This document shows, piece after piece, positions 18,014-26,090 of a stretch of DNA of 64,000 nucleotides. Each line of letters begins with the position of its first letter. The first letter of the stretch is position 1. A model generated the notes under the pieces. The model saw nothing but the letters and a program-made list of their open reading frames with translations. It ran no database searches and was not told the DNA's origin. Location: NCBI RefSeq assembly GCF_018336935.1, contig NZ_CP068771.1:1-64000 (forward strand), read 5' to 3'. This stretch comes from Serratia plymuthica (GTDB lineage Bacteria > Pseudomonadota > Gammaproteobacteria > Enterobacterales > Enterobacteriaceae). A program made the translations under genes and the position numbers.

Positions 18014-19738
18014 ATGAATTCTACATTTATCGAAAAGTTTGAGTCTATCGCTGAACTCTTCCCAACGAATATTGCGCTGATTGTTGGTAATGATTCAATT
18101 AGTTACTCTCAACTCCAACAAAAGGCAAAGCGAATTGCCGTCGGTATCCAGTCTGAAATCGATGATAACGTCGAGGGCATTGTATTATGTTTACAGAGAG
18201 ATGAATCGCTCATTACTACGATATTAGCGTGTCATTATCTGGGGGTTCCGTATATTCCCGTTGATCCAAGAACCCCGGCTGAGAAAATCGAGCATATCCT
18301 TTCTCAAGCGCACTACTTATATATCAGTAACGCGAAGATAAGCGAGTGCCAAAAAACAGTTGACGTCAATAGTCTGTCGAAGGTTAATGCCCCGTTTGAG
18401 CAGAAAAACCTGCCAGGTACTTCTCAAGAGGCCTATCGAATATATACGTCTGGCTCAACCGGCGCACCCAAAGCGGTTATGGTCAGCCATATTGGCTGTG
18501 CTAACTTAATTGAGTACTTTTGCTCTTTATTGGCATTCAAGCCCGGACAGACGTGGTTATCATCAACGTCGATTGCCTTTGATATTTTCTTCCTGGAATA
18601 CTCAGTGCCATTGTCGAGTGGTGGCACCTTAATATTGCTGACAGATCAAGAGAGCTACTCGCCGCAACAGATCGCAGGACAAGTGATGCGTTGGTCGCCT
18701 TCCGTCTACCAGGCCACGCCTTCGCTGTTTAAAGGGCTCTTAGGCTATCTGGATAAGGGGTGGCAATTCCAAAAAGTGCTGGTAGGTGGTGAATCTCTCT
18801 CTCCACAGCTGTCTTCATCGCTGTTTGAACGAAGTGACTGGTTGTGCAACGTGTATGGACCAACAGAAACCACCGTTTGGTCTAGTGCGCATGTCATTCG
18901 GCAAGCGGGCGACACACGAATTGGGAAACCAATACGCCACTCCCAGCTCTTGATATTGAACGAGCATCAGCAAGAGTGCGCGCAAGGCGAGCCGGGCCGT
19001 ATCTATATTTCTGGAGATGGTCTTGCTTTGGGTTACTTTAATAACCCTGAGTTGACGGCGAGAAAATTTACAGAGGTGCACATCGGCGGTGTCAATCGAC
19101 GGATGTACGATACCGATGATATTGGTTATGTGGATAACGAGGGCATCGTCAATTTTCTGTACAGAGAAGGCGGGTTTATCAAAATCAATGGGTATCGAGT
19201 GGAACCTACGGAAATAACGGATATGTTTGAATCGATAGAGGGCGTGTCGGGTTCTGCGGTCATTTCCCTTCATGATGACCTATCGGACTATTCAAAACTG
19301 ATAGGCTGGGTGGAGTGCACGGGGTTGACTGAGGCGACGATAAGGGCATTTCTCAAGTCAAAGTTGAGCTACTATTTGATCCCTCATCATATTTTCACTA
19401 TCCCGGCATTGCCTTACACGTTGAGCGGTAAAGTCGACGCAAACAGGCTTGAAGACATGAGCCTCAAGCTTTTGAGTAGGGCACCCACGGCCAGTGTCTC
19501 CGTATCAATGGGCGAGCCATCCGCTCTGACATCGCACCCTGTGGGTAAGATCTTGGGCCAGTATATGGACATCACTCGGATGTCAAAAGAAGACAACTTC
19601 TTTGAACTGGGGTTAACGTCGATGCAAGCCATCTCTCTTCATATCGATCTGCTTGAGTTGTACCCCAACTTACAACTGCACGAAATCTTTGATCGGCCAT
19701 CTTTTGATCAGCTGATAAATGAACTTGAACGCATATAA
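18014..19738 (+). CDS. admP: NRPS adenylation-carrier didomain, probably glycine
   Basis: A 574-residue A-PCP protein. Adenylation motifs: YTSGSTGAPKAVMV, IAFDIFFLEY, NVYGPTETTVW, MYDTDDIGY (A7 with Asp for Gly in TGD), INGYRVEP and YTLSGKVDANR. The carrier domain has Ser536 in LGLTSMQA. In the andrimid pathway AdmP supplies glycine, which becomes part of the pyrrolidinedione; that specificity comes from the pathway. It ends just before a stem-loop that separates it from admQ, and is the last assembly-line enzyme on this strand. Confidence 0.87.
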   Translation: MNSTFIEKFESIAELFPTNIALIVGNDSISYSQLQQKAKRIAVGIQSEIDDNVEGIVLCLQRDESLITTILACHYLGVPYIPVDPRTPAEKIEHILSQAHYLYISNAKISECQKTVDVNSLSKVNAPFEQKNLPGTSQEAYRIYTSGSTGAPKAVMVSHIGCANLIEYFCSLLAFKPGQTWLSSTSIAFDIFFLEYSVPLSSGGTLILLTDQESYSPQQIAGQVMRWSPSVYQATPSLFKGLLGYLDKGWQFQKVLVGGESLSPQLSSSLFERSDWLCNVYGPTETTVWSSAHVIRQAGDTRIGKPIRHSQLLILNEHQQECAQGEPGRIYISGDGLALGYFNNPELTARKFTEVHIGGVNRRMYDTDDIGYVDNEGIVNFLYREGGFIKINGYRVEPTEITDMFESIEGVSGSAVISLHDDLSDYSKLIGWVECTGLTEATIRAFLKSKLSYYLIPHHIFTIPALPYTLSGKVDANRLEDMSLKLLSRAPTASVSVSMGEPSALTSHPVGKILGQYMDITRMSKEDNFFELGLTSMQAISLHIDLLELYPNLQLHEIFDRPSFDQLINELERI

Positions 19739-19751
19739 TTTTAATCTGAGT

Positions 19752-19798
19752 CTTTTCAGACTTATCGGCACGTCCGATCGGCCAATGAGTCTGAAAAG
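19752..19798 (+). promoter_or_regulatory. Stem-loop between admP and admQ
   Basis: Perfect 11-base inverted repeat CTTTTCAGACT (19752-19762) and AGTCTGAAAAG (19788-19798) with a 25-base GC-rich loop. It lies immediately 5' of the admQ ribosome binding site (GGAGA), with no T-run after it. It could modulate read-through or translation of the exporter gene relative to the biosynthetic genes. Confidence 0.55.
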
Positions 19799-19809
19799 TG
19801 GAGACATAC

Positions 19810-21018
19810 ATGAACGACTCTCTTGTGCTTGAGAAGAAAGTCATCTGGTTTATGGCACTTATTCAATTTATTAATGCTGTGGATTTTATGATCGTTATGC
19901 CTCTCGGGGCTGATTTTGCCAGTGCGTTACATATGTCGGCGGCAAACATCGGTTATCTTGGGGGAAGTTACACCTTAGCTGCCGCCGTCTCTTCACTGCT
20001 GGTGGCGAAGTACCTCGATAGGTTCGATCGCAAACGGGTGGTGTTAGTCATGTTGATCGGGTTGTCGGTGGCCACCTTGATGTGTGCGCATGCCTGGAAT
20101 ATGAAAAGCTTGATGTTTACCCGCATGCTGGCCGGCTTTTTTGCTGGCCCATTAATAGCCATCTCGCTCGCCATTGTGACGGACTGTGTCCCCGCAGAGC
20201 GTCGTGGTCGAGCCATGGCTACCGTGATGGGGGCTTTTTCCATTGCCGCGATTGCCGGCGTGCCTTTGGGCCTCAAGCTGGCAAGTTGGTATGGCTGGTC
20301 CACGCCTTTTTACGTGGTCGGTGCCTCAGGGATGCTGGTGGCAGCCATGGTGGTTGTATTGCTGCCAAGCCTAAAGGGGCACCTTCAGGGGACGACGTCC
20401 ATGCCGCCTGCTGTGTCTCTGCTGGCATTGATGGCCAATCGCCGGGTTTTACTGGCGATATCCTCGCTGGGCTTGGCCGTATTAAGTACGTTTCTTCTGT
20501 TGCCGAATCTGGCCGTTTGGCTTCAACTCAACGCCGGCGTTGCTCGGGATGATTTAAGCTTGTATTACCTGATCGGTGGGGGAGCCAGCGTGATCGCGCT
20601 GCAGTTTTTTGGTCGTCTGGTTGACAAAATGGGGGCGCGCTCTGTCGTGCTTGGTCTCGCAGTCGGCATCTTTGTTGTGATTTTCGACGGTTTTATGCAT
20701 GCTTCTGTCTTACCTCCTTTGGTTATTTTTAGCGCATTTATGGTGTTGACAGCAACGCGAACTATTGTCGCAATCACAGTCAATACAACCGTCCCAGCCC
20801 CCAACGTAAGAGCGGCTTTTATGTCTCTTCAAAGCATCTGCCAAAATGTGTTTAGTGGTTTGGCTGCCATCCTCTCGTCCTCTATCTTGGTAGAAGAGCA
20901 GCAACGGCTACACAACCTTGAGATATTGGCCGCCTGTGCGTTAGCCCTCACGCTCGTGCAGCCACTGGTCTTGCAGCGATTGCTCAAGCATCAATCGCGG
21001 TCTCCAGTCACGCCATAA
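19810..21018 (+). CDS. admQ: MFS efflux transporter, likely andrimid exporter
   Basis: A 402-residue hydrophobic protein with about 12 membrane segments, of the DHA1 (drug:H+ antiporter) type. It has the loop motif LDRFDRKRVV after the second helix, and GAFSIAAIAGVPLGLKLASW, which resembles the antiporter motif C region of helix 5. In the inner membrane it would export the finished antibiotic. The ATG at 19810 is used, with GGAGA seven bases upstream; an ATG at 19798 is less well placed. It follows the stem-loop after admP and precedes admR by 80 bases. Confidence 0.82.
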   Translation: MNDSLVLEKKVIWFMALIQFINAVDFMIVMPLGADFASALHMSAANIGYLGGSYTLAAAVSSLLVAKYLDRFDRKRVVLVMLIGLSVATLMCAHAWNMKSLMFTRMLAGFFAGPLIAISLAIVTDCVPAERRGRAMATVMGAFSIAAIAGVPLGLKLASWYGWSTPFYVVGASGMLVAAMVVVLLPSLKGHLQGTTSMPPAVSLLALMANRRVLLAISSLGLAVLSTFLLLPNLAVWLQLNAGVARDDLSLYYLIGGGASVIALQFFGRLVDKMGARSVVLGLAVGIFVVIFDGFMHASVLPPLVIFSAFMVLTATRTIVAITVNTTVPAPNVRAAFMSLQSICQNVFSGLAAILSSSILVEEQQRLHNLEILAACALALTLVQPLVLQRLLKHQSRSPVTP

Positions 21019-21098
21019 ACCAGCCGGGCAAGCCTGACGTCTCGGCACGACTCAGGCTTTCTCAGTGCATGCCGCTTATCGGGTTAAGGAATTGACGC

Positions 21099-21812
21099 AT
21101 GCCTCCATTTTTGAACACCAGTCAGAGGGTGGTTCCCCCTCTGTTTAGGCATTTGGTCTTATGGTACAACGCCTTCGATTTCAGGTATTTCGATAAGTCA
21201 CTTTTCTCGGATTTTGGTGTGGAATGCCCCAGGCTTCTAACAAGAGCGGGGCCAAAAAGAAAGGCCGAGTACTTTGCCGGCCGACTGGCCGCTAGACGCG
21301 CACTCCAATTTCTTGGGTGCAAAACACTCGATCTTCCAATAGGGGATCATCGGCTTCCCCAGTGGCCTTTGGGTTACCGTGGGTCCATTTCTCATACGCG
21401 AGCATTAGCGGTGTCGGCGGTCTGTCAGCACGATCACTATCAGGCAGTGGGTATTGATACAGAAACGGTATTCACGGTTGAGCAATGTACCAAGCTAACG
21501 AGTGCCATCGTGTCTGACGCTGAATGGAATGACGTCATTCGAGGTGGTTGCGAACTTGCTCAAACGCAGCTGGTTACTCTGATTTTTTCAGCCAAAGAAG
21601 CCTTGTATAAAGCGCTCTATCCTCACACTTTGTCGTTTCAGGATTTTAGTGCCGCAAAGCTGACATGGGTATGTGACAAATCGGCACGGTTTCAAATTGA
21701 ACTTACCTGTGACTGGAGTGGAGACTATAGCGCAGGTACTCATTTTACTGGGTGGTTCCAGTTTTTTGATCATACCGTCGTCACGGTGATTGCTGACGGC
21801 TCCCATAAGTAA
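21099..21812 (+). CDS. admR: 4'-phosphopantetheinyl transferase, EntD type
   Basis: A 237-residue protein with the PPTase signatures GIDTE (magnesium binding, about residue 125) and FSAKEALYKA, plus an upstream SISHT box typical of EntD-like enzymes. It would transfer phosphopantetheine from CoA to the serines of AdmA, AdmI and the carrier domains of AdmK, AdmM, AdmO and AdmP, making the pathway self-sufficient for carrier activation. The start ATG at 21099 reads MPPFLNTSQ. About 280 bases without a gene follow before admS. Confidence 0.9.
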   Translation: MPPFLNTSQRVVPPLFRHLVLWYNAFDFRYFDKSLFSDFGVECPRLLTRAGPKRKAEYFAGRLAARRALQFLGCKTLDLPIGDHRLPQWPLGYRGSISHTRALAVSAVCQHDHYQAVGIDTETVFTVEQCTKLTSAIVSDAEWNDVIRGGCELAQTQLVTLIFSAKEALYKALYPHTLSFQDFSAAKLTWVCDKSARFQIELTCDWSGDYSAGTHFTGWFQFFDHTVVTVIADGSHK

Positions 21813-22096
21813 ACTGACCGCGCCTTTTTGGGCAGAATGGACCGTGTTGGCCAACCCTTCACATTAATAAAACCGCTTTCGTTGCGTTGTCCATTCAGAG
21901 ATAGAGAGGAGAACGGATCTTCAAGACGCGCTCACACCTCTCCCTGGGAAAGTGTTACGCAATGCCCTCCGTTATATTTGAATGACGTTAAAGACGAACT
22001 GCTGTTATTTTGTCTGACATCGGATGTATGTGTTTTTTTCTGAGTGCTTGAGCATGACGTCAGAGAAGGTTACTCCAAAGACAGATTAAAAAGGAA

Positions 22097-22984
22097 ATGA
22101 TTTTGAACTCTGAAAATATTAAATCGCTGTATACTGAACGCAAACCAACAAAGCATGACGATTATTATCGTAATATTCCAAATTCCGTGAGCGAAATATT
22201 TAAGGTTGCAAGGAATATAGTGGAGCATTATAAAGGAATCAATAAATATAAAATAGGGCAGGAAAGGTACAACGACATTGATATCAATCAACCTGAAATC
22301 ATACTGGATAGACTGTCTAAAACTGGGGTGACATCCATTACCAATCCGATCCCCTTTGAACATAAGATTATCGGTCATTGTTTGACCATATCTATCATGG
22401 CACTCGACATGATGAGGTACAAAAAAATCCCTTCACGACTAAGGTACGCCTATTGCACCTACTTCAGTCAAGATATTTACCCAGAGCAAGTTCTGATTGA
22501 ATACTGGTGTGAGGACAGAGGCGCATGGTTATTGGGTGACCCCTCGATGAACCAAGAAGTGCTGGATCACAATGAAATTTCGGTAAGCGTGGACTTTTGC
22601 GATGTGGATACTGCACTGTCTCAGCCGATCCACTGGGTATGGCGTCACTTAAGGAAAGGACAGCTGGATTTCACTATGTATCGTGGTATCCATGACAAGC
22701 AAGAAAAAAAACAGGTATTAGAAGAGGTGGCCAGGATATTTGTGAATGATTTGGCAATAATGAACAATCTCTTATTATCGATTTATGATTACGTCCTGTC
22801 TCCGTATCAGTCGGACCATCTCAGTGAAGGGTTGTTTCAATATCTTGATGAGATTGCGGATGAAATGATGGCCTCTCCAGGTTGTCTTATTGTTTACGAT
22901 GAATCCAATCTTATCCGGTGTCAGCCGAGAGCGGTGGTGAGAAAAAGTATCTTCAATAAAGAGGAACAAATATTTGAGGTCTAA
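22097..22984 (+). CDS. admS: Transglutaminase-like condensation protein AdmS
   Basis: A 295-residue paralogue of AdmF. The two share FExKIIGxC and EYWC blocks. The nucleophile Cys95 (GHCLTIS) and Asp148 (LLGDPS) are present, but the residue aligned with AdmF His125 is Gln131 (PEQVLIEYW). If AdmS forms the bond between beta-Phe on AdmI and Val on AdmK, as its place in the pathway suggests, it must work without the usual His, or act in another way. An ATG at 22097 lies directly after AAAGGA; a TTG two codons on has better spacing. A gap of 143 bases separates it from the dedA remnant. Confidence 0.8.
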   Translation: MILNSENIKSLYTERKPTKHDDYYRNIPNSVSEIFKVARNIVEHYKGINKYKIGQERYNDIDINQPEIILDRLSKTGVTSITNPIPFEHKIIGHCLTISIMALDMMRYKKIPSRLRYAYCTYFSQDIYPEQVLIEYWCEDRGAWLLGDPSMNQEVLDHNEISVSVDFCDVDTALSQPIHWVWRHLRKGQLDFTMYRGIHDKQEKKQVLEEVARIFVNDLAIMNNLLLSIYDYVLSPYQSDHLSEGLFQYLDEIADEMMASPGCLIVYDESNLIRCQPRAVVRKSIFNKEEQIFEV

Positions 22985-23127
22985 GCGCGATATGTACAGA
23001 TCTTGCTATCACCTGACGCCGGCCTCAAACCGGTGTCTTGTTTAGGCTACTTTTAGTGCGCACTTCCTTCGCTATGAGTTTCAGCCCCTAATTTGAACAT
23101 GAACTGTTCATCCATCATTCTACCCTG

Positions 23128-23328
23128 ATGGGGCATATGTCCTACCGCCACTTTGCCGTCTATAACGTGGTGGGCACGCTGCTGCGGGCTATCTGTTCGT
23201 ATGGTGCAGGAAAACCTAAAACTGCTGATTGTCGCGATTATTGTTCTGTCGGTTTTGCCGGGGTTATATCAATGATCCGTAATAAGTGCGCGGCGGCAAA
23301 AATAGGCGAAATAACGCCACGAGCGTAG
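23128..23328 (+). pseudogene. dedA: Remnant of dedA 3' end
   Basis: The open frame begins MGHMSYRHFAVYNVVGTLL, which matches the conserved GHMSYRHFAAYN region of the DedA membrane protein. A second frame continues with MVQENLKLLIVAII, and the end MIRNKCAAAK resembles the DedA C-terminus. At least two small deletions or shifts break the frame. In enterobacteria dedA lies directly upstream of accD, so this scrap marks the piece of chromosome that carried the ancestor of admT into the cluster. It is not a functional gene. Confidence 0.8.
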
Positions 23329-23418
23329 TAAAGCAGGGGGGGTGAGAGGGGGTACCACTTTTCTTCACATGTTTATGTCTCTTATGTTTTAATGTGCGAC
23401 ATTTCATGGCCTGTAAGC

Positions 23419-23460
23419 GGTAAAAATAGCATTATTTGCTGCTTATGGTAAAACTAGCAT
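23419..23460 (+). repeat. Two 14-base direct repeats upstream of admT
   Basis: GGTAAAAATAGCAT at 23419-23432 and GGTAAAACTAGCAT at 23447-23460 match at 13 of 14 positions, with a period of 28 bases. They lie 33 bases before the admT start, within the likely promoter or leader, and could be a repeated protein-binding site. Confidence 0.5.
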
Positions 23461-23492
23461 CGACTAGGTTCAGGAATAAATAAAGGTTATCT

Positions 23493-24407
23493 ATGAGCTG
23501 GATTGAACGAATTAAGAGCAATATCATCTCCACCCGCAAGGCGAGTATCCCGGAAGGGGTATGGACCAAGTGCAGCAGCTGCGACCAGGTTCTGTACCGT
23601 GCAGAGCTGGAGCGCAACCTGTCGGTTTGCCCGAAGTGCGATCACCACATGCGTATAGGAGCGCGCAATCGCCTGCATAGATTGCTGGACGAAGGAACTC
23701 TGGTGGAACTGGGGAGCGAACTTGAGCCGAAAGACGCGCTGAAGTTTCGTGACGCTAAGAAATACAAAGACCGCCTGAGCTCTGCGCAGAAAGAGACCGA
23801 CGAGAAAGACGCGCTGGTCGTGATGAAAGGCACGCTGTACGGCATGCCGGTAGTCGTGGCGGCATTTGAGTTCTCTTTTATGGCGGGTTCAATGGGCTCT
23901 GTGGTCGGTGCGCGTTTTGTCCGTGGCGTCGAGCAGGCGCTGGAAGATAACTGCCCGCTGGTATGCTTTTCCACATCTGGCGGCGCGCGCATGCAGGAAG
24001 CGCTGATGTCGCTGATGCAGATGGCGAAAACCTCTGCGGCGCTTGCGAAGATGCAGGAGCGGGGTCTGCCGTACATCTCTGTGCTGACTGACCCGACCTT
24101 GGGAGGTGTGTCCGCAAGCTTAGGGATGCTTGGCGATATCAATATCGCCGAACCGAAAGCGCTGATCGGCTTTGCCGGGCCTCGCGTTATTGAGCAGACC
24201 GTGCGTGAAAAATTGCCGCCGGGTTTCCAGCGCAGTGAATTCCTGATTGAAAAAGGCGCGATCGACATGATTGTTCGGCGTCCGGAAATGCGCTTTAAGC
24301 TTGGCAGCATCCTGACGAAGCTGATGAATCTCCCGGCGCCGAGTCCAGATACGCCGCGCGAAGGCGTTGTGGTACCGCCGGTACCGGGTCAGGAACCAGA
24401 TGCCTGA
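23493..24407 (+). CDS. admT: Andrimid-resistant acetyl-CoA carboxyltransferase beta subunit
   Basis: A 304-residue AccD, the same length as in E. coli and nearly identical by eye. It has an N-terminal zinc ribbon (Cys27, Cys30, Cys46, Cys49) and a crotonase-like carboxyltransferase domain with [10 protein letters not shown]. With AccA it forms the carboxyltransferase that andrimid inhibits. Residue 203 is Leu (DPTLGG) where the sensitive E. coli protein has Met; M203L has been reported as a resistance determinant in AdmT. The base composition is richer in GC than in the other adm genes. A dedA remnant upstream and a folC stub downstream show it derives from the chromosomal locus. The housekeeping accD should be elsewhere. 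Confidence 0.9.
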   Translation: MSWIERIKSNIISTRKASIPEGVWTKCSSCDQVLYRAELERNLSVCPKCDHHMRIGARNRLHRLLDEGTLVELGSELEPKDALKFRDAKKYKDRLSSAQKETDEKDALVVMKGTLYGMPVVVAAFEFSFMAGSMGSVVGARFVRGVEQALEDNCPLVCFSTSGGARMQEALMSLMQMAKTSAALAKMQERGLPYISVLTDPTLGGVSASLGMLGDINIAEPKALIGFAGPRVIEQTVREKLPPGFQRSEFLIEKGAIDMIVRRPEMRFKLGSILTKLMNLPAPSPDTPREGVVVPPVPGQEPDA

Positions 24408-24413
24408 TAATGC

Positions 24414-24445
24414 AAAGGGCAGGGCCGTCAGGCGCTGCCCTTTTT
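24414..24445 (+). terminator. Rho-independent terminator after admT
   Basis: Nine-base stem AAAGGGCAG (24414-24422) and CTGCCCTTT (24435-24443), followed by a T-run that ends the hairpin and continues to 24445. It begins six bases after the admT stop and probably ends the cluster transcript. Confidence 0.8.
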
Positions 24446-24477
24446 GCTTTTCTTAACCGTTAACCATCACGGGCATC

Positions 24478-24518
24478 ATGGAAAAAGACTCAATTCCTCT
24501 CGCCACGTGGCTTTCCTA
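24478..24518 (+). pseudogene. folC: Stub of folC 5' end
   Basis: The frame opens ATG and reads MEKDSIPLATWLSY, resembling the N-terminus of folylpolyglutamate synthase (FolC), where a conserved PLAxWLxYLE segment follows a variable start. It lies about 70 bases after accD, as folC does in enterobacteria. The match stops at 24518, exactly where an IS3-type end begins; the frame then runs into a stop at 24538-24540. The homologous stretch is short, so the call rests on synteny as much as sequence. Confidence 0.6.
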
Positions 24519-24561
24519 TGATCTGCTCCCCGTTGATTAATAGATAGCAATGTCAGTTATG
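24519..24561 (+). mobile_element. IS3-family terminal remnant
   Basis: TGATCTGCTCCCCGTTGATT at 24519-24538 matches, with one mismatch, the terminus of the IS3-type remnant that ends at 32081 on the other strand. Weaker similarity continues for about 20 more bases. Only this end is left here. It truncates folC, so an IS insertion followed by deletion removed the rest of that gene. Confidence 0.65.
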
Positions 24562-24817
24562 CACCCTCGGCGGCGATCAAAATCAGGAACTTCCGCTCCT
24601 CGCTCATAACGGGTATGCCTGCGTGCCGGCCCACTCCGTGCCAATAGCAGAGTTTGCTGATTTAAATGTGCGTTAGATGTTTATCAGTATTCTGAGCGTC
24701 TGCCGCATGTTTATTTTCACGTCTTCGACAAGCAATCAGTCAACGGCCAATTCTTTCGAACCATTCCTCAACGGCTTTTGCCGCTGGTATAGTGGTTTTT
24801 TTGGCGAGGATTACTGT

Positions 24818-25444
24818 ATGTCTTTAACTGCACTCATGGCTTTTGCCCTGATTATGTCAGCCGGTATCGTCACCCCCGGCCCGACCGTATTGCTTGCTCT
24901 CAATAATGCGGCTCGCTTTGGCATCAAACGGTCAACCTGGGGGATTCTTGGCGCCGCCGCTGCCGACGTGCTTCTGGTTACCCTTGTCGGTCTTGGGCTT
25001 GGCGTCGTTCTTGCTACTTCGGAAACGCTTTTTGTCACCCTGAAATGGATTGGGGCTGCGTGGCTTGCCTATATCGGTCTGCGGATGTTGCTATCTTCTG
25101 GCGGTTCCCTTCCTGGCGGCGAGGAAGTAACGGCACCATCGCGCCGGGCACTTTTCCTGAAAAGCTTCTTTGTCGCGATGAGCAACCCAAAATATTATAT
25201 CTTCATGACTGCACTACTGCCGCAGTTCGTCAGCACGGCACAGCCTGCCTTGCCGCAGTATGCCAGCCTGGCGGCAGTCATCGTTTCAATCGATGTGGCG
25301 GCGATGCTGGGTTACGCGGCGCTGGGCAAAAAGTCCGTCAGTCTCTGGAAGGCCAGCGGCATCAGATGGATGAACCGCATCAGCGGGTCATTTCTGTTGA
25401 TCCTTGCCGGATCGGTTGCCCTGTACCGTAAGAGCGGCACATAA
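24818..25444 (+). CDS. LysE/RhtB-family amino acid exporter
   Basis: A 208-residue inner-membrane protein with about six hydrophobic segments. It has the family N-terminus MSLTALMAFALIMSAG, followed by TPGPTVLLALNNAARFG, and a mid-protein FLKSFFVAMSNPKYYIF. Members export amino acids such as homoserine, threonine or lysine, or related compounds. The ATG at 24818 is preceded by GCGAGGA; the longer frame from 24677 adds 47 residues without conserved features. It is separate from the adm operon, after the terminator and the folC/IS scar, and a strong hairpin follows it. Confidence 0.85.
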   Translation: MSLTALMAFALIMSAGIVTPGPTVLLALNNAARFGIKRSTWGILGAAAADVLLVTLVGLGLGVVLATSETLFVTLKWIGAAWLAYIGLRMLLSSGGSLPGGEEVTAPSRRALFLKSFFVAMSNPKYYIFMTALLPQFVSTAQPALPQYASLAAVIVSIDVAAMLGYAALGKKSVSLWKASGIRWMNRISGSFLLILAGSVALYRKSGT

Positions 25445-25490
25445 GCTTCCGCCCAGATAAAAGCCGCCGGTCAAAAACCCCAAAGCAAAA

Positions 25491-25518
25491 AGCCCGCTCA
25501 GGTTTCCCTGAGCGGGCT
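25491..25518. terminator. Strong hairpin after the LysE-type gene
   Basis: Perfect 12-base stem AGCCCGCTCAGG (25491-25502) and CCTGAGCGGGCT (25507-25518) with a TTTC loop, A-rich before and only a weak T-tract after. It ends transcription of the exporter gene on the plus strand or, perhaps better, leftward transcription. Confidence 0.7.
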
Positions 25519-25526
25519 TCTCTAAT

Positions 25527-25543
25527 ATGGCTCCTCTGACTGG
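25527..25543. other. tRNA-Asn 3'-end-like 17-mer (candidate att site)
   Basis: Read on the minus strand, this segment matches 16 of 17 bases of CCAGTCAGAGGAGCCAA, the attachment core in the 3' end of tRNA-Asn used by HPI and ICEKp1-type elements (recalled from memory). The neighbouring bases do not continue as a tRNA. A second, weaker match (14 of 17) sits at 27203-27219. It may be a scar of an integration site. Confidence 0.45.
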
Positions 25544-25779
25544 GATCGCCTTTGCCAGTAACTGGCTAATAAATAAGCTAAACCTGAAAGCTCTTGTTGT
25601 CAAGACCACCAGAATGACCACCAAGTGCTGAAGTGCAACAGACCATAAAATGGCCTCTCGCCAGTCGGCTATCGAGTTGGTTTCTCTGACCATGAACGCC
25701 GCATATTAATGACCTGCTCAACATCGACTAAATAGCTGCGCGGAATAGTAGATCACTTTGAGGGAACCCAGCCCGGATT

Positions 25780-26028
25780 GTGCGATCAGATCAATCACCA
25801 AATCAAAACAAATCACCAACCTATTGTGAAGATCTCCACACTTATTTTGCGGATGGTGGTTTGGTCGCTAACAACCCCAGCTATATCGGTCTGCTGGAAG
25901 TTTTCAGGGACATGAAGTTTGATTTTCCTGATGTTACTCATAAAGTCAGTGTATGTATCGTAATAGGTGATGCTTTGTTTCCACATTTTCACCGACTGCA
26001 CTCTTTGTATCTCTTCCTGCGAGCATAA
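25780..26028 (+). pseudogene. Patatin-like phospholipase remnant
   Basis: Within this 82-codon frame the segment YFADGGLVANNPSYIGLLE, from about 25840 on, is the DGG/NNP block of patatin-like phospholipases, which contains the catalytic Asp. The GxSxG nucleophile part is missing and the frame ends soon after. It is therefore a leftover of a larger gene, perhaps a phospholipase effector such as those of CBASS systems. The upstream residues of the frame show no family resemblance. Confidence 0.65.
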
Positions 26029-26090
26029 CCCGGATGCACTGGCTCACGCTGAAGTACCCGATACACTCGTGCATCGGGCATGTAGAAAGG

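Larger units (their letters stand above)
25486..25625. repeat. Diverged direct repeat, copy A
   Basis: About 140 bases that recur in diverged form at 27160-27300. Shared blocks include a hairpin, GGCTCCTxTGACTGGGATCG, CGCCTTTGCCA, TAAGCTAAA and GTCAAG. Copy A and copy B bracket the patatin remnant and the unknown gene at 26.1-27.0 kb. Origin is unclear: mobile-element ends or a decayed island junction. Confidence 0.65.

Noticed and set aside
23128..23328. A 66-codon frame as a real small gene
   Set aside because: It is explained as a frameshifted dedA end; the middle of the frame loses resemblance while other frames carry the missing DedA blocks.
23493..24407. Reading this accD as the housekeeping gene in its native place
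   Set aside because: dedA and folC next to it are broken scraps, it closes the adm cluster, and residue 203 is Leu. An intact chromosomal accD is expected elsewhere, though I cannot see it.
25527..25543. A complete tRNA-Asn gene
   Set aside because: Only the 17-base 3' portion resembles tRNA-Asn; the following bases do not form the T arm or acceptor partner.
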